A DNA stretch of 64,000 bases from DASSUW01 sp963844405 (lineage in GTDB: Bacteria; Actinomycetota; Thermoleophilia; Solirubrobacterales; Solirubrobacteraceae), in assembly GCA_963844405.1 (NCBI GenBank), contig CAWJNZ010000012.1, positions 1 to 64,000 on the forward strand, read 5' to 3'. Both the position numbers and the translations under genes were made by a program. Positions 34,871 to 43,263 of this stretch are shown here, piece by piece (position 1 is the stretch's first letter; each line of letters opens with the position of its first letter). Below the pieces are notes generated by a model that saw only the letters and a list, made by a program, of their open reading frames with translations, was not told the DNA's origin and ran no database searches.

Positions 34871-35425
34871 GAACACGCCGCCGAGCTCGCGCATCATGCT
34901 GTTGGCGCCCGCCGCCTTGCCGATCGCGTCGATCGTCAAGGAGCCGACGACGGAGTTCTGGGCGGCCGGGATGGCCAGCGCGACCCCGACGCCCGCGAGG
35001 ATGAACGGCGCCAGGAGCTCGGGGTACGCGATGCCCGGCTCGGCGATCGCCGCGAGCCAGGCCACGGGAGCCACCGTGATGAACGTCGCCGTCCACGGGA
35101 TCAGCCGCAGGCCGGTGCCCAGTGGCCCGTACCCGAGCCCGACCTGGAGCAACTGAGCGTAGAAGAACACTGCGGCGAACAGCGATGCGAATGTCAAGAA
35201 GATCGCGGCGTTGCCGGCCGCGAACGCTCGGTTGCGGAAGAACCGCATCGGCAGCATCGGCTCGCGCGCCCGCAGCTCCCAGCCGACGAAGCTCGCGATG
35301 AGCGCGCGCCGGCGGCAAGGGTGCCGATCACCTCGACGCTGTCCCAGCCGCTCTGATTGCCGCGCACCAAGCCCCACACGAGCGCGAGCGCACCGCCGCT
35401 GATCAGGACGAGCCCGCGGATGTCA
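34870..35425 (-). pseudogene. MFS transporter fragment, frameshifted
   Basis: Minus-strand coding for the middle-to-late part of an EmrB/QacA-type transporter: GLVLISGGALALVWGLVRGN, then after a shift near 35305 REPMLPMRFFRNRAFAAGN, QVGLGYGPLGTGLRLIPW and AGANSMMRELGGVFG. The N-terminal helices and the C-terminus are missing. Its end abuts the sigma-factor remnant. Confidence 0.7.
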
Positions 35426-35577
35426 CCTCTCTGTCTGTGTTGCGCCGGATCTCACGTCCGTCTCCTTCGTCGATCGCTGTTCGGTCGCGGTGACCGCGGC
35501 CCAGATCCGTCGCTGGCGCCGATGGATCGCGGCGCCTCCGTGGATCTCCTTTCGAAACGACACGCGGAGGAACCGTC

Positions 35578-36194
35578 ATGACCATCCACAGAGCCCTCGT
35601 CATCGGCGCCGGCGGCGGCCTCGGGCACGCCACCGCCAACGCCCTTGCGGCCGCCGGAGCCGGCGTCGTCGCCGCCGGCCGCGAGCGCGACGCCACCGAT
35701 CCCGCACACGTGGCCGCGCTGCTCGCTGATCGTCTCGAGCGGCGCCGCCCTCGCCGGCTCGCCGCTGTCGGGCGGCTACGCGGGCGCCAAGCGGATGCAG
35801 ATGTTGCTGGCCGGCTACCTCCAGCGCGCCGCCGACGCCCGCGAGCTCGGCATCCGGTTCGTCGCCCTGGCCCCACGGCAGTTCCTCGTTGGTAGCGGCG
35901 GGACGAACTTCGGCTGGGTAGGGGAGCTGGGCGATGGGCCGCGTCGGCGGTCCTTGGCGCTTTGACGTCGATATGCGACGTCAAAGCGCCAAGCGTTTCG
36001 CGAGAGCCTCGATCCCGCCTCCCTGCACCGCGATCGGCGAGGCCGCGGCCGCCGCCTATGGGCGCGATGTCGGTGAGGCGGCGCCGCTCGGTCCCGAGGG
36101 CGTCGCCCGTGCCATCCTCACGATCGCCTCCGGCGAGGCGCACCGCGAAGCCACGCTGCTGACCGTGACCGGCAACGGGCTCGAGGTGATCTGA
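35578..36194 (+). pseudogene. short-chain dehydrogenase, internally deleted and frameshifted
   Basis: ATG 35578 has GGAGG upstream. The N-terminal Rossmann motif GAGGGLGHATANALAAAG is intact and followed by ATDPAHVAALLAD. The frame then shifts near 35725 to LIVSSGAALAGSPLSGGYAG, which carries the active-site YAGAK in place of YxxxK. A hairpin interrupts at 35953-35993, and the tail GPEGVARAILTIASGEAHRE with TLLTVTGNGLEVI is in a third frame. About 80 residues between cofactor motif and active site are missing. Confidence 0.7.
35953..35993. repeat. 18-bp perfect inverted repeat inside the SDR remnant
   Basis: Arms 35953-35970 and 35976-35993 are perfectly complementary around a 5-base loop (ATATG). 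It is not expected in coding sequence and lies at the break between two SDR segments, so it may mark an insertion or a replication-slippage event. Confidence 0.8.
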
Positions 36195-36201
36195 CCCCGC
36201 G

Positions 36202-37158
36202 TCATGCGCCGGCAGATCCGACCGGGAACGCGACCGACTTGACGGTGACAACCGCGTTGGGCGCGAGCACGGACGACCACGACCACTCATCCGGCGCCGC
36301 GCGCAGCAATCGGCCGCCGGAGCAGATCGCCCACACCGAGCCGTCGGGCGCGGCGACGAACAGCTCCACCATGTCGGGCATCGGCACGTCGATGCCGTGC
36401 CCGGCCGGCTCCCAGGTCTCGCCGGCATCGCGTGAGACGACGATGCGCCCGCCCCGGCCCACCCGTGGCGCCGGGCCGGCGAGGACGAGATCCGGACGCG
36501 CGGGCGGCACGATCGTCGCGCGCGTGTAGTCGGTCTCGACCTTCTCCCACGTGCGGCCGCCGTCGCGCGAGCGCGCGATGCCGCCGTGCTGCCCGCGCGG
36601 CTGGGTGAGTGAGGCACTGCCGAGGGACACGTAGACGAGATCGGGATCGTCCGGATGTCCCGTGACGTGGTGGACGTCCTCGTCGCCGGCGACCGGCTCG
36701 CAGATCCACGTCTCGCCGCCGTCGTCGCTCCGCAGCAGTCCCGCGACTTCGGCCGCCACCAGCCATCGCTCACCTGAGACATAGGCGTTGCGCGCGGCGC
36801 CGGCCCGCGGCGAGTACGGCAGGAACCACTGCTCGTGGCCGGGGATGCGGGTGATGCCCTCGAGCTCCTCCCAGCGCCGGCCGCCGTCCGGGGTGCAGTA
36901 GACGCGCGCCGGCTCCGTGCCGGCGAGCTCGGCGGTCAGGAAGCGGAACGTCGATGCGGTGAGGCCCGCCTCGATCCGCTCCCACGTCCGCCCGCCGTCG
37001 GCGCTGCGGAACAGCCCGTCGCCGTACGTGCCGGCCAGCAGCGCGTCGGCGGTTGCGTGCAGCGCCGTGACGCCGTGGCCGTCGAGCCCCAAGGGCTCCA
37101 ACGCTCCGTCGCGGAGCCGAAGCAAGCCGTCGGTGGTGCCCAAGAACGCGTCGACCAT
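36202..37158 (-). CDS. BNR/Asp-box beta-propeller protein
   Basis: A 318-residue repeat protein of the sortilin/Ycf48-like propeller class. Asp-box motifs recur: SADGGRTWE, SDDGGETW, SRDGGRTWE and SRDAGETWE, with spacing of about 50-80 residues. No signal peptide is evident. Such proteins are often mis-described as sialidases; no catalytic residues are recognisable. The ATG at 37158 is preceded by GGGAG. Confidence 0.8.
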   Translation of the reverse strand: MVDAFLGTTDGLLRLRDGALEPLGLDGHGVTALHATADALLAGTYGDGLFRSADGGRTWERIEAGLTASTFRFLTAELAGTEPARVYCTPDGGRRWEELEGITRIPGHEQWFLPYSPRAGAARNAYVSGERWLVAAEVAGLLRSDDGGETWICEPVAGDEDVHHVTGHPDDPDLVYVSLGSASLTQPRGQHGGIARSRDGGRTWEKVETDYTRATIVPPARPDLVLAGPAPRVGRGGRIVVSRDAGETWEPAGHGIDVPMPDMVELFVAAPDGSVWAICSGGRLLRAAPDEWSWSSVLAPNAVVTVKSVAFPVGSAGA

Positions 37159-37260
37159 GAGGACTCCCTTCTTAGCGGACTCTCAGCACCGTCTTACGTT
37201 CGCTTGCTCCGCCGCTGAAAGGGTGCGGACGGCGACCACGCCTCCGAATTCCTCGGGGAC

Positions 37261-37536
37261 GTGGCGAAGCGTCTCGGCATCAGCCAGGACCGGCTCAAGG
37301 CGGCGATCGAGGACGAGACGATCGCAGGTATCGACGCCGCGGTCGCCGCCGGCGACCTCACGAAGGCCGAGGGTGATGCCCTCAAGGAGCGTGCCCGCTC
37401 CGGAGGTGCGCCTTTCGCCTTGCCGCGCTTCGGCGGCCCGAAGCTCGACATGGGCTCGGTCGGTCCGGCGGTGCCGTTGATGCCGCACGGCACGGATCCG
37501 CTCGACGCGGCGGCCGCTCGTCGGCGTGCTCCGTAA
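37261..37536 (+). CDS. small helical protein, probably N-terminally truncated
   Basis: From GTG 37261 the product reads VAKRLGISQDRLKAAIEDET and KAEGDALKERARSGG, an all-helical segment similar to the repeated units of small actinobacterial secreted proteins. The same frame is open back to a TGA at 37216-37218 and the upstream codons (ASEFLGD) fit the fold, but no signal peptide is left. Likely a 5'-truncated gene. The 37537-37706 gap holds nothing recognisable. Confidence 0.4.
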   Translation: MAKRLGISQDRLKAAIEDETIAGIDAAVAAGDLTKAEGDALKERARSGGAPFALPRFGGPKLDMGSVGPAVPLMPHGTDPLDAAAARRRAP

Positions 37537-37706
37537 GGCCGCCGACGTCGAGCCGCATCGGGTGCCACTGCCCGAGCCGGGCGAGCTCGGAGCCCGAGCC
37601 GATCCTTCCGTTCATGCCAAGCTGAGCCGTCCGCTAGATCCGCCGCGGGCTCGCCGATGAGTCTGGCCGGTCTCTGGGGTCCTAAGAGGGACACTCGAGA
37701 CCGCCG

Positions 37707-38600
37707 ATGAACGACACGCACGACGAAGACAACCGGCTGATCGCGGCGCTCTGCCGCGGCGACGCCGACGCGTTCGCGACGCTCGTCGACCGCCACAGCC
37801 GCGCGATGATCCGCGTCGCGATGGCCTACGTGCCGAGCCGCGCGACCGCCGAGGAGGTCGTGCAGGAGACCTGGATCGCCGTCCTGCGCGGCATCGACGG
37901 GTTCGAGGGCCGCGCGTCGCTCAAGACCTGGATCTTCCGCATCCTCGCCAACGTGGCGAGGCGAGCCGGCGCGCGAGAGCGCCGCAGCGTGCCGTTCTCG
38001 GCGCTGGCCGAGGCCGAGGACACAGACGAGCCGTCGGTCGACCCCGCGCGCTTCCTGCCGGCCGACCACGAGCGCTTTCCCGGCCACTGGGCGATCATGC
38101 CGACGCGCTGGCCGGCACCCGAGGAGGGGCTGCTGGCCGGCGAGACGCGTGCGATGATCGCGGCGGCGATCGCCGAGCTGCCGGTCGCGCAGCGGACCGT
38201 GATCGGGCTGCGCGACATCGAGGGCTGGAGCTCGGAGGAGGTCAGCGAAGCGCTCGAGATCACGGCCGGCAACCAGCGGGTCCTCCTGCACCGCGCCCGG
38301 AGCCGCGTTCGCAACGCGATCGAGGACTACTACGGCGCCGTGGAGGACGTAACGACGGCGCTCACGGGCGACACTGGAGAAGGGCATGACTCGAGGATCT
38401 CGCCTGCACCGAGGTGGTCGAGAACATCACCGACTACCTCGAGGGTGCGCTGCCCGAAGCGGAGTCGAGGCGGTTCGAGCAGCACCTCGAGACCTGCCCC
38501 GGCTGCAGCGAGTACCTCGACCAGATGCGCACGATCGCGGCGTCGCTCGGAGGCCTCGGCGCGGGCTGCGAGCTCCCGGCCGAGACGCGCGACGGCCTGA
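37707..38600 (+). CDS. ECF sigma factor
   Basis: Region 2 about 10-85 (DADAFATLVDRHSRAMIRVA, EEVVQETWIAVLRGI, SLKTWIFRILANVARR), a linker with FPGHWA, and region 4 about 145-200 (LPVAQRTVIGLRDIEGWSSE; NQRVLLHRARSRVR). The true C-terminus is probably near residue 215-225; the frame has no stop there and runs on to 38600 antisense in character over the zinc-finger gene, so an indel near the 3' end is likely. The downstream neighbour is its expected anti-sigma. Confidence 0.8.
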   Translation: MNDTHDEDNRLIAALCRGDADAFATLVDRHSRAMIRVAMAYVPSRATAEEVVQETWIAVLRGIDGFEGRASLKTWIFRILANVARRAGARERRSVPFSALAEAEDTDEPSVDPARFLPADHERFPGHWAIMPTRWPAPEEGLLAGETRAMIAAAIAELPVAQRTVIGLRDIEGWSSEEVSEALEITAGNQRVLLHRARSRVRNAIEDYYGAVEDVTTALTGDTGEGHDSRISPAPRWSRTSPTTSRVRCPKRSRGGSSSTSRPAPAAASTSTRCARSRRRSEASARAASSRPRRATA

Positions 38601-38632
38601 TCGCCGCGTTCCGCGACCTGCGTAACGCCTAG
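38386..38632 (+). pseudogene. zinc-finger anti-sigma factor, start frameshifted
   Basis: The coding frame reads LACTEVVENITDYLEGALP then RRFEQHLETCPGCSEYLDQM, a zf-HC2 domain with H-x3-C-x2-C and an upstream Cys. No start codon precedes the upstream Cys in that frame (a TGA is at 38387-38389), while an ATG at 38386 lies in another frame. A short indel just after the ATG would restore a normal 80-residue protein. GTG 38414 gives a product lacking the upstream Cys. Confidence 0.65.
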
Positions 38633-38656
38633 CGGCGCCGCTGTAACAGCAGGGTC

Positions 38657-40226
38657 ATGGACACGAACCCCGCTCCGCCAGCGCGTGCGACCCGTCGGGA
38701 ATGGATCGGGCTCGCGGTCATCGCGCTGCCGTGCCTGCTGTACGCCATGGACCTGACGGTCCTCACGCTCGCGCTTCCCTCGCTGAGCGCCGACCTGCAT
38801 CCGAGCAGCACCGAGCTGCTGTGGATAGTCGACATCTACGGCTTCCTGGTCGCCGGCTTCCTGATCACGATGGGCACGCTCGGCGACCGCATCGGCCGTC
38901 GCCGGCTGCTGCTGATCGGCGCCGCCGCGTTCGGTGCCGCCTCTGTCTTCGCGGCGTTCTCGTCGAGCCCCGAGATGCTGATCGCCTCCCGCGCGGCGCT
39001 CGGGATCGCCGGCGCGACGCTGGCGCCATCGACGCTTTCGCTGATCCGCAACATGTTCGAGGACGACCAGCAGCGGACGGTCGCGATCGGGATCTGGGTC
39101 GCCAGCTTCTCCACGGGCGCGGCGATCGGCCCGCTCATGGGCGGCGTGCTGCTCGAGAGCTTCGCCTGGGGCTCGGTCTTCCTGCTCGCCGTTCCGGTGA
39201 TGGTGCTGCTGCTCGCGATCGGCCCGCGGCTCCTACCCGAGTACAAGGATCCGAGCCCGGGCCGGCTCGACCTGGTCAGCGCGGCGCTCTCGCTGATCGC
39301 CGTCCTCGCCGCCATCTACGGGATCAAGGCCCTCGCCAAGGACGGACCCGGCTTCGCGAGCGTGGCGCCGGTGCTCGCCGGGCTCGCCGTCGGCGCGGTG
39401 TTCGTCGATCGCCAGCGCCGGCTCGCGGACCCGATGATCGACCTCGGGCTGTTCCGGCGGCCGGCGTTCACGCCTCGCGCTCGGGGCGAACACGCTCGCC
39501 TTCGCGGTCGTGTTCGGGATCGAGGTCTTCGTCGCACAGTACTTCCAGCTCGTGCTCGGCTACGGGCCCTTCGAGGCGGGGCTGTGGAGCGCTCCCGGGG
39601 CGGTCGCCTTCGTCGTCGGCTCGCAGCTCACGCCCCCGCTCGCCGCACGCGTCCGGCCCCCGGTGGCGATGCTCGGCGGCATCGTCGTCGCACTCGCAGG
39701 CGTCGCACTCCTCACCCAGGTCGGAGCAGCCGGCGGGCCGGGACTGCTCGTGGCCGGGATCGTCATCCTCTCGCTCGGGCTCGCCCCGCTGTTCACGCTG
39801 GCCGCCGACCTCGCGATCGGCGCCGCTCCCCCGGAGCGTGCCGGCGCGGCGTCCGGGATCTCGGAGACCAGCTCCGAGCTGGGCGGGGCGCTCGGCCTCG
39901 CGATCCTCGGGACCATAGGGACGGCCGTCTACCGCGCACAGGCCGGCGACGGGATGCCGGCCGAGCTCCCGCCCGAGGCGAAGGCGACGGCGAGCGACAC
40001 GCTGGTCGGGGCCGTCGAGGTCGCCGACCGGCTCCCGCAGACCGCCGCCGGCGAGCTGCTCGAGAGCGCCCGCGCGGCGTTCACGCACGCGCTCGAGGCG
40101 GCAGCGACGGTCAGCGGGGTGCTCGTGCTCGCCGCCGCGATCCTCGTCGCCAGGCTCTTGACGCGCGACCGGAAGCCGCAGCCGCACCTGATCTCGAAGC
40201 TCACGGTCGAGCAGGCGTCCGCATAG
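38657..40226 (+). pseudogene. MFS drug transporter (DHA2), frameshifted
   Basis: Starts MDTNPAPPARATRREWIGLA; motifs LTLALPSLSADL, WIVDIYGFLVAGFLITMGTL, GDRIGRRRLLLIG and STGAAIGPLMGG match the 14-TM DHA2 group. One extra base near 39472 breaks the frame after LFRRPAFT; the continuing frame reads LALGANTLAFAVVFGIEVFV to the stop at 40226. Restored length about 520 residues. It follows the anti-sigma gene by 24 bp. Confidence 0.85.
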
Positions 40227-40240
40227 CAAGGAGGAACGAG

Positions 40241-40645
40241 ATGCTCGAGCACGGAAGGGTCGCCACCCGGCTCCCCGCACAGGACCTCGAACGCGCGAGG
40301 GCGTTCTACGCCGAGAAGCTCGGGCTCGAGCCGGTCGAGGAGCGGGAGGGGGGTCTGCGCTACATCTGCGCGGCGGGCGAGTTCGCGCTCTTCGAATCGG
40401 CCGGCGCGGCGTCCGGCGACCACACGCAGATGGGGTGGGAGGTCGACGACATCGAGGCGACGGTCCGGGAGCTGCGATCCCGTGGCGTCGTGTTCGAGGA
40501 GTACGACCTCCCCGGCCTCGAGACCGTCGACGGGATCGCGGACATCGAGGGCAACTACCCGAGCAAGGGCACCGGCGAGCGCGGCGCCTGGTTCCGGGAC
40601 AGCGAGGGCAACATGCTCGGCATCGGTCAGCCGGTGAGTCGCTGA
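40241..40645 (+). CDS. VOC/glyoxalase-family protein
   Basis: A 134-residue single-domain VOC protein: RVATRLPAQDLERARAFYAE, GLRYICAAGEFALFES, QMGWEVDDIEATVRELRSRG and WFRDSEGNMLGIGQP. AAGGAGG precedes ATG 40241, 15 bp after the MFS stop, so it is probably co-transcribed. The 3' end overlaps the convergent oxidoreductase by 19 bp. Confidence 0.85.
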   Translation: MLEHGRVATRLPAQDLERARAFYAEKLGLEPVEEREGGLRYICAAGEFALFESAGAASGDHTQMGWEVDDIEATVRELRSRGVVFEEYDLPGLETVDGIADIEGNYPSKGTGERGAWFRDSEGNMLGIGQPVSR

Positions 40646-41532
40646 CCAGCCACCTCGAGCACGACCTTCCCGCGCTTGTCGGCCGCCATGCTGCGCTCAA
40701 ACGCGCTCGCAGCCTCCTCGAGCGGGAACACGGAGTCGATGGCCGGGGGCGGCCAGCCGCCGTCGAGCAGGCCCGCGATCTGCGCCAGCTGGTGGCGTTC
40801 CGGCTCGACGATGAAGTACACGACGCTGATCCCGGTCGCCTGCGGCGGCTCCTCGGCCACCGAGACGAGCCGGCCGCCCTCGCGGAGCACGCCGGGGGAA
40901 CGCGCCAGTCGCTCGCCGCCGGCGGTGTCGAAGACGAGATCGACCGGTTCGATGCCGGCGTCCCATGGCCCGGCGGTGTGGTCGATGACGATCTCGGCGC
41001 CGAGCTCGCGCGCTCGCGCGATGCCGTGAGTCGACGTGGTGGCGATGACATGGGCTCCGTGGTGGTGCGCGAGCTGCGTCGCGAACTGGCCGACCCCTCC
41101 GGTCGCCCCATGGATCAGCACGCGCTCGCCCTTGGTCAAGCCGCCGTGGTCGAAGAGCCCCTGCCAGGCGCTGAGTGCCGCCAAGGGCACCGCGGCCGCT
41201 TCGGCGTGGCTGAGCGCACGCGGCTTAGGCGCGAGCGATTCGGTCGGGATCGCGGCGTAGTCGGCGGCGACTCCGTCGCGGTCGAACGGAGTCATCCCGA
41301 ACACCTCGTCACCGACGGCCACGTCGTCGGCGCCGCGTGCGAGGGCAGCCACGACGCCGGACACCTCGTAGGACGGGATCGCCGGAAGCCGGTCGACGGG
41401 CCACTCGAGCTCGTCGCGCGTCAGCGCGGCGGCGTGGACGCGCACGAGCGCCTCGCCGGGACCGGGCGTCGGGGTCCCGACCTGTTCGCAGACCACAGGC
41501 CCGCCGGCGGCTCGGAGGACCACCGCTCGCAT
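40627..41532 (-). CDS. NADP-dependent quinone-oxidoreductase-like (MDR) protein
   Basis: A 301-residue zinc-independent medium-chain reductase: MRAVVLRAAGGPVVCEQVG start, GEALVRVHAAALTRDE, SYEVSGVVAALARG, and the cofactor motif HGATGGVGQFATQLA (AxxGxxG type). No catalytic-zinc GHE motif. NADPH-dependent reduction of quinones or enones is expected. Confidence 0.85.
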   Translation of the reverse strand: MRAVVLRAAGGPVVCEQVGTPTPGPGEALVRVHAAALTRDELEWPVDRLPAIPSYEVSGVVAALARGADDVAVGDEVFGMTPFDRDGVAADYAAIPTESLAPKPRALSHAEAAAVPLAALSAWQGLFDHGGLTKGERVLIHGATGGVGQFATQLAHHHGAHVIATTSTHGIARARELGAEIVIDHTAGPWDAGIEPVDLVFDTAGGERLARSPGVLREGGRLVSVAEEPPQATGISVVYFIVEPERHQLAQIAGLLDGGWPPPAIDSVFPLEEAASAFERSMAADKRGKVVLEVAGQRLTG

Positions 41533-41551
41533 CGTCGATCGCCGCGGACCG

Positions 41552-41759
41552 CTAGCGCGGGCCGCCGGCCTTGACCTCGTAGTGGCGCATCTCCTGGATT
41601 CTCTCGACGTAGGGGCGGCGGGTCCTCGGTGCAGCGCGCGACCTCGTACCGCTCGCAGTGCGCCGACGCCTCGAGCGACTCGGCCGCGGCGCGGCAGGCA
41701 TCCTCGAACGCCTGCGCGTCGTCGTCGGGGATCTGGTAGCGGATGTACTCGACGATCAT
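41552..41759 (-). pseudogene. ABM-domain protein, internally deleted
   Basis: ATG 41759 overlaps the MBL stop (ATGA). MIVEYIRYQIPDDDAQAFED and AHCERYEVARCTEDPP match the first half of small antibiotic-biosynthesis-monooxygenase proteins. The final YVERIQEMRHYEVKAGG is in another frame, and about 35-40 central residues are missing. Total 208 bases instead of about 300. Confidence 0.7.
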
Positions 41760-42589
41760 GCGGCCGTGGCCTCCTGGGCGAGCTCTGCAGCCACCCCCGA
41801 GGCGCCGGCGGCGACGAGCCAGCCGAGCGGTGCGCCGGGCAGGTAGCGCTCCATCAGGCTCGCGACGCGATTCGCCTCGTCCTCGCTCAGCTCCGGGCGG
41901 CCGTCCGCGGTGCGCGCGACCGCCTCGCGTGCCATCAGCAGGTAGCGCCGCTGGTCGGCAAGGACGGTGGGCGCCGCGGGCGGCCCGTGGCCGACGTAGA
42001 GCCTGCGCACGCCGGCAAGCGTTTCTTCTGCCCGGTCGAGCGCGTCGAGCCACGCGTGGGTGTGCCCGTCGGCCACGTAGGCGTGCGTGCCGTTGAAGGC
42101 CAGGTCACCCACGAAGGCGACGTCGCCGTCGCCGAGCAGCCAGACGGTCTCGCTCTCGCTCTCGCACGGCCCGAAGTCCCAGGCGGTGAAGCGCAGGTCG
42201 CCGAGCTGCACCGTCTCCTCGTCGGCGACCGTCCGGTTCGGGAACGTGGCGCCCGCCGGCCACTCGGCCCCGAACAGGGGCCCCCACTGGGCGCGCTTGG
42301 CGTCGTCCTTCGCGCGGATCTCGCGGTCGACGTCGGCATGCGCGACGACCGGGACGTCGTCGCCGGCGAGCAGCTGGGTGATCGTGTTGTAGTGATCGGG
42401 GTGCGGGTGCGTGACGAGCACGCCGAGCAGCGGCTTCTTGAGCGCCTCGTAACGTGCGCGAAAGGCGCGGCCGTCTGACAGCAGCAGCGGGGCATCGATC
42501 GCGACCACGCCGTCAGCGCTCTCGATCAGGTAGGAGTTGACGAACAGCCCGGTCTCGCCCGAGCGGTAGGTGTGCACGGTCGGAGCCAT
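41756..42589 (-). CDS. MBL-fold metallo-hydrolase
   Basis: A 277-residue MBL protein. Metal motif HPHPDH in VLVTHPHPDHYNTITQ, a FVGDLAFNGTHAY Asp and a YVGHGPP His complete a binuclear site. The N-terminus GLFVNSYLIESADGVVAIDA is typical. Substrate unknown. It is translationally coupled to the ABM fragment. Confidence 0.82.
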   Translation of the reverse strand: MAPTVHTYRSGETGLFVNSYLIESADGVVAIDAPLLLSDGRAFRARYEALKKPLLGVLVTHPHPDHYNTITQLLAGDDVPVVAHADVDREIRAKDDAKRAQWGPLFGAEWPAGATFPNRTVADEETVQLGDLRFTAWDFGPCESESETVWLLGDGDVAFVGDLAFNGTHAYVADGHTHAWLDALDRAEETLAGVRRLYVGHGPPAAPTVLADQRRYLLMAREAVARTADGRPELSEDEANRVASLMERYLPGAPLGWLVAAGASGVAAELAQEATAA

Positions 42590-42658
42590 GGGCCAACGCC
42601 AAGAAGTGCGTCGCGCCGGGCCAACACGAACCCGGTCTGACCTTAGACCGAGCGCGTA

Positions 42659-42757
42659 TCACACGCGGCCACAGGCGGCGAGGAAGTACCGGACGGCATG
42701 GTCCGCGTAGCGGTCGAGCTCGGCCGCGGTGAAGTCTGCGTCGACGCTGAACAAGCG
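42659..42757 (-). pseudogene. TetR-family C-terminal remnant
   Basis: A minus-strand frame reads FSVDADFTAAELDRYADHAV then RYFLAACGR and stop at 42661-42659, like the last helices of TetR-family regulators. No N-terminal HTH remains. Confidence 0.4.
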
Positions 42758-42811
42758 CCTGGTCGATCGGGATCGACTAGCACGAGCGGCGGCTCACCCT
42801 CCGCGCTGCTG

Positions 42812-42986
42812 CCGAAGCCAGAACATGCTCTGCGCGTACCTCGCCGGCGCGCTGCTCGTGGGGCTGCTCGGCAACGCGCTCGTGGGCGCCTGGTGGCTGG
42901 ACCCGGCCGTCGGCCTGCTGATCGCGGGCGTCGCAGTCAAGGAAGGCGTCGAGGCCTGGCACGGCGAGGGCTGCTGCGTGAGCTCG
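42812..42986 (+). pseudogene. cation-diffusion-facilitator fragment
   Basis: A plus-strand frame reads LCAYLAGALLVGLLGNALVG, WWLDPAVGLLIAGVAVKEG, EAWHGEGCC: the last two membrane helices of a CDF-type metal transporter. Both flanks are unrelated, so it is a fragment. Confidence 0.55.
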
Positions 42987-43052
42987 CCGCTGGACGGCGC
43001 GGGCTTCGCCGACGACGGCTGCGCGGACGACCGCTGCCGGGCGGACGCACGG

Positions 43053-43263
43053 GGACACCGATCAGACTGGCATCGCGACCCTGACGGCGCGTGAGCTCGA
43101 GATCGCCCGGCTGATCGTCGACCGCAAGACCAACGGTGAGATCGCGAGGGACCTGTTCCTGAGCACGGAGACGGTCGAGCTCGATGCCAACTCACGGGTC
43201 GAGATCGCGCGCGCGGTCGAGAAGGCCGACGAGGCGCTCGCGGACCTACCAGATCCTCGATGA
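43053..43263 (+). pseudogene. LuxR-type HTH fragment
   Basis: A plus-strand frame reads LTARELEIARLIVDRKTNGE, IARDLFLSTETVE, then jumps to SRVEIARAVEKADEALADLP and stops at 43261-43263. The recognition-helix end and the final helix junction are deleted and no start is present. Its 3' end overlaps the convergent MFS gene. Confidence 0.55.

Noticed and set aside
36202..37158. Sialidase call for the Asp-box protein
   Set aside because: Asp-boxes alone are shared with sortilin- and Ycf48-like propellers; no sialidase active-site Arg triad can be identified.
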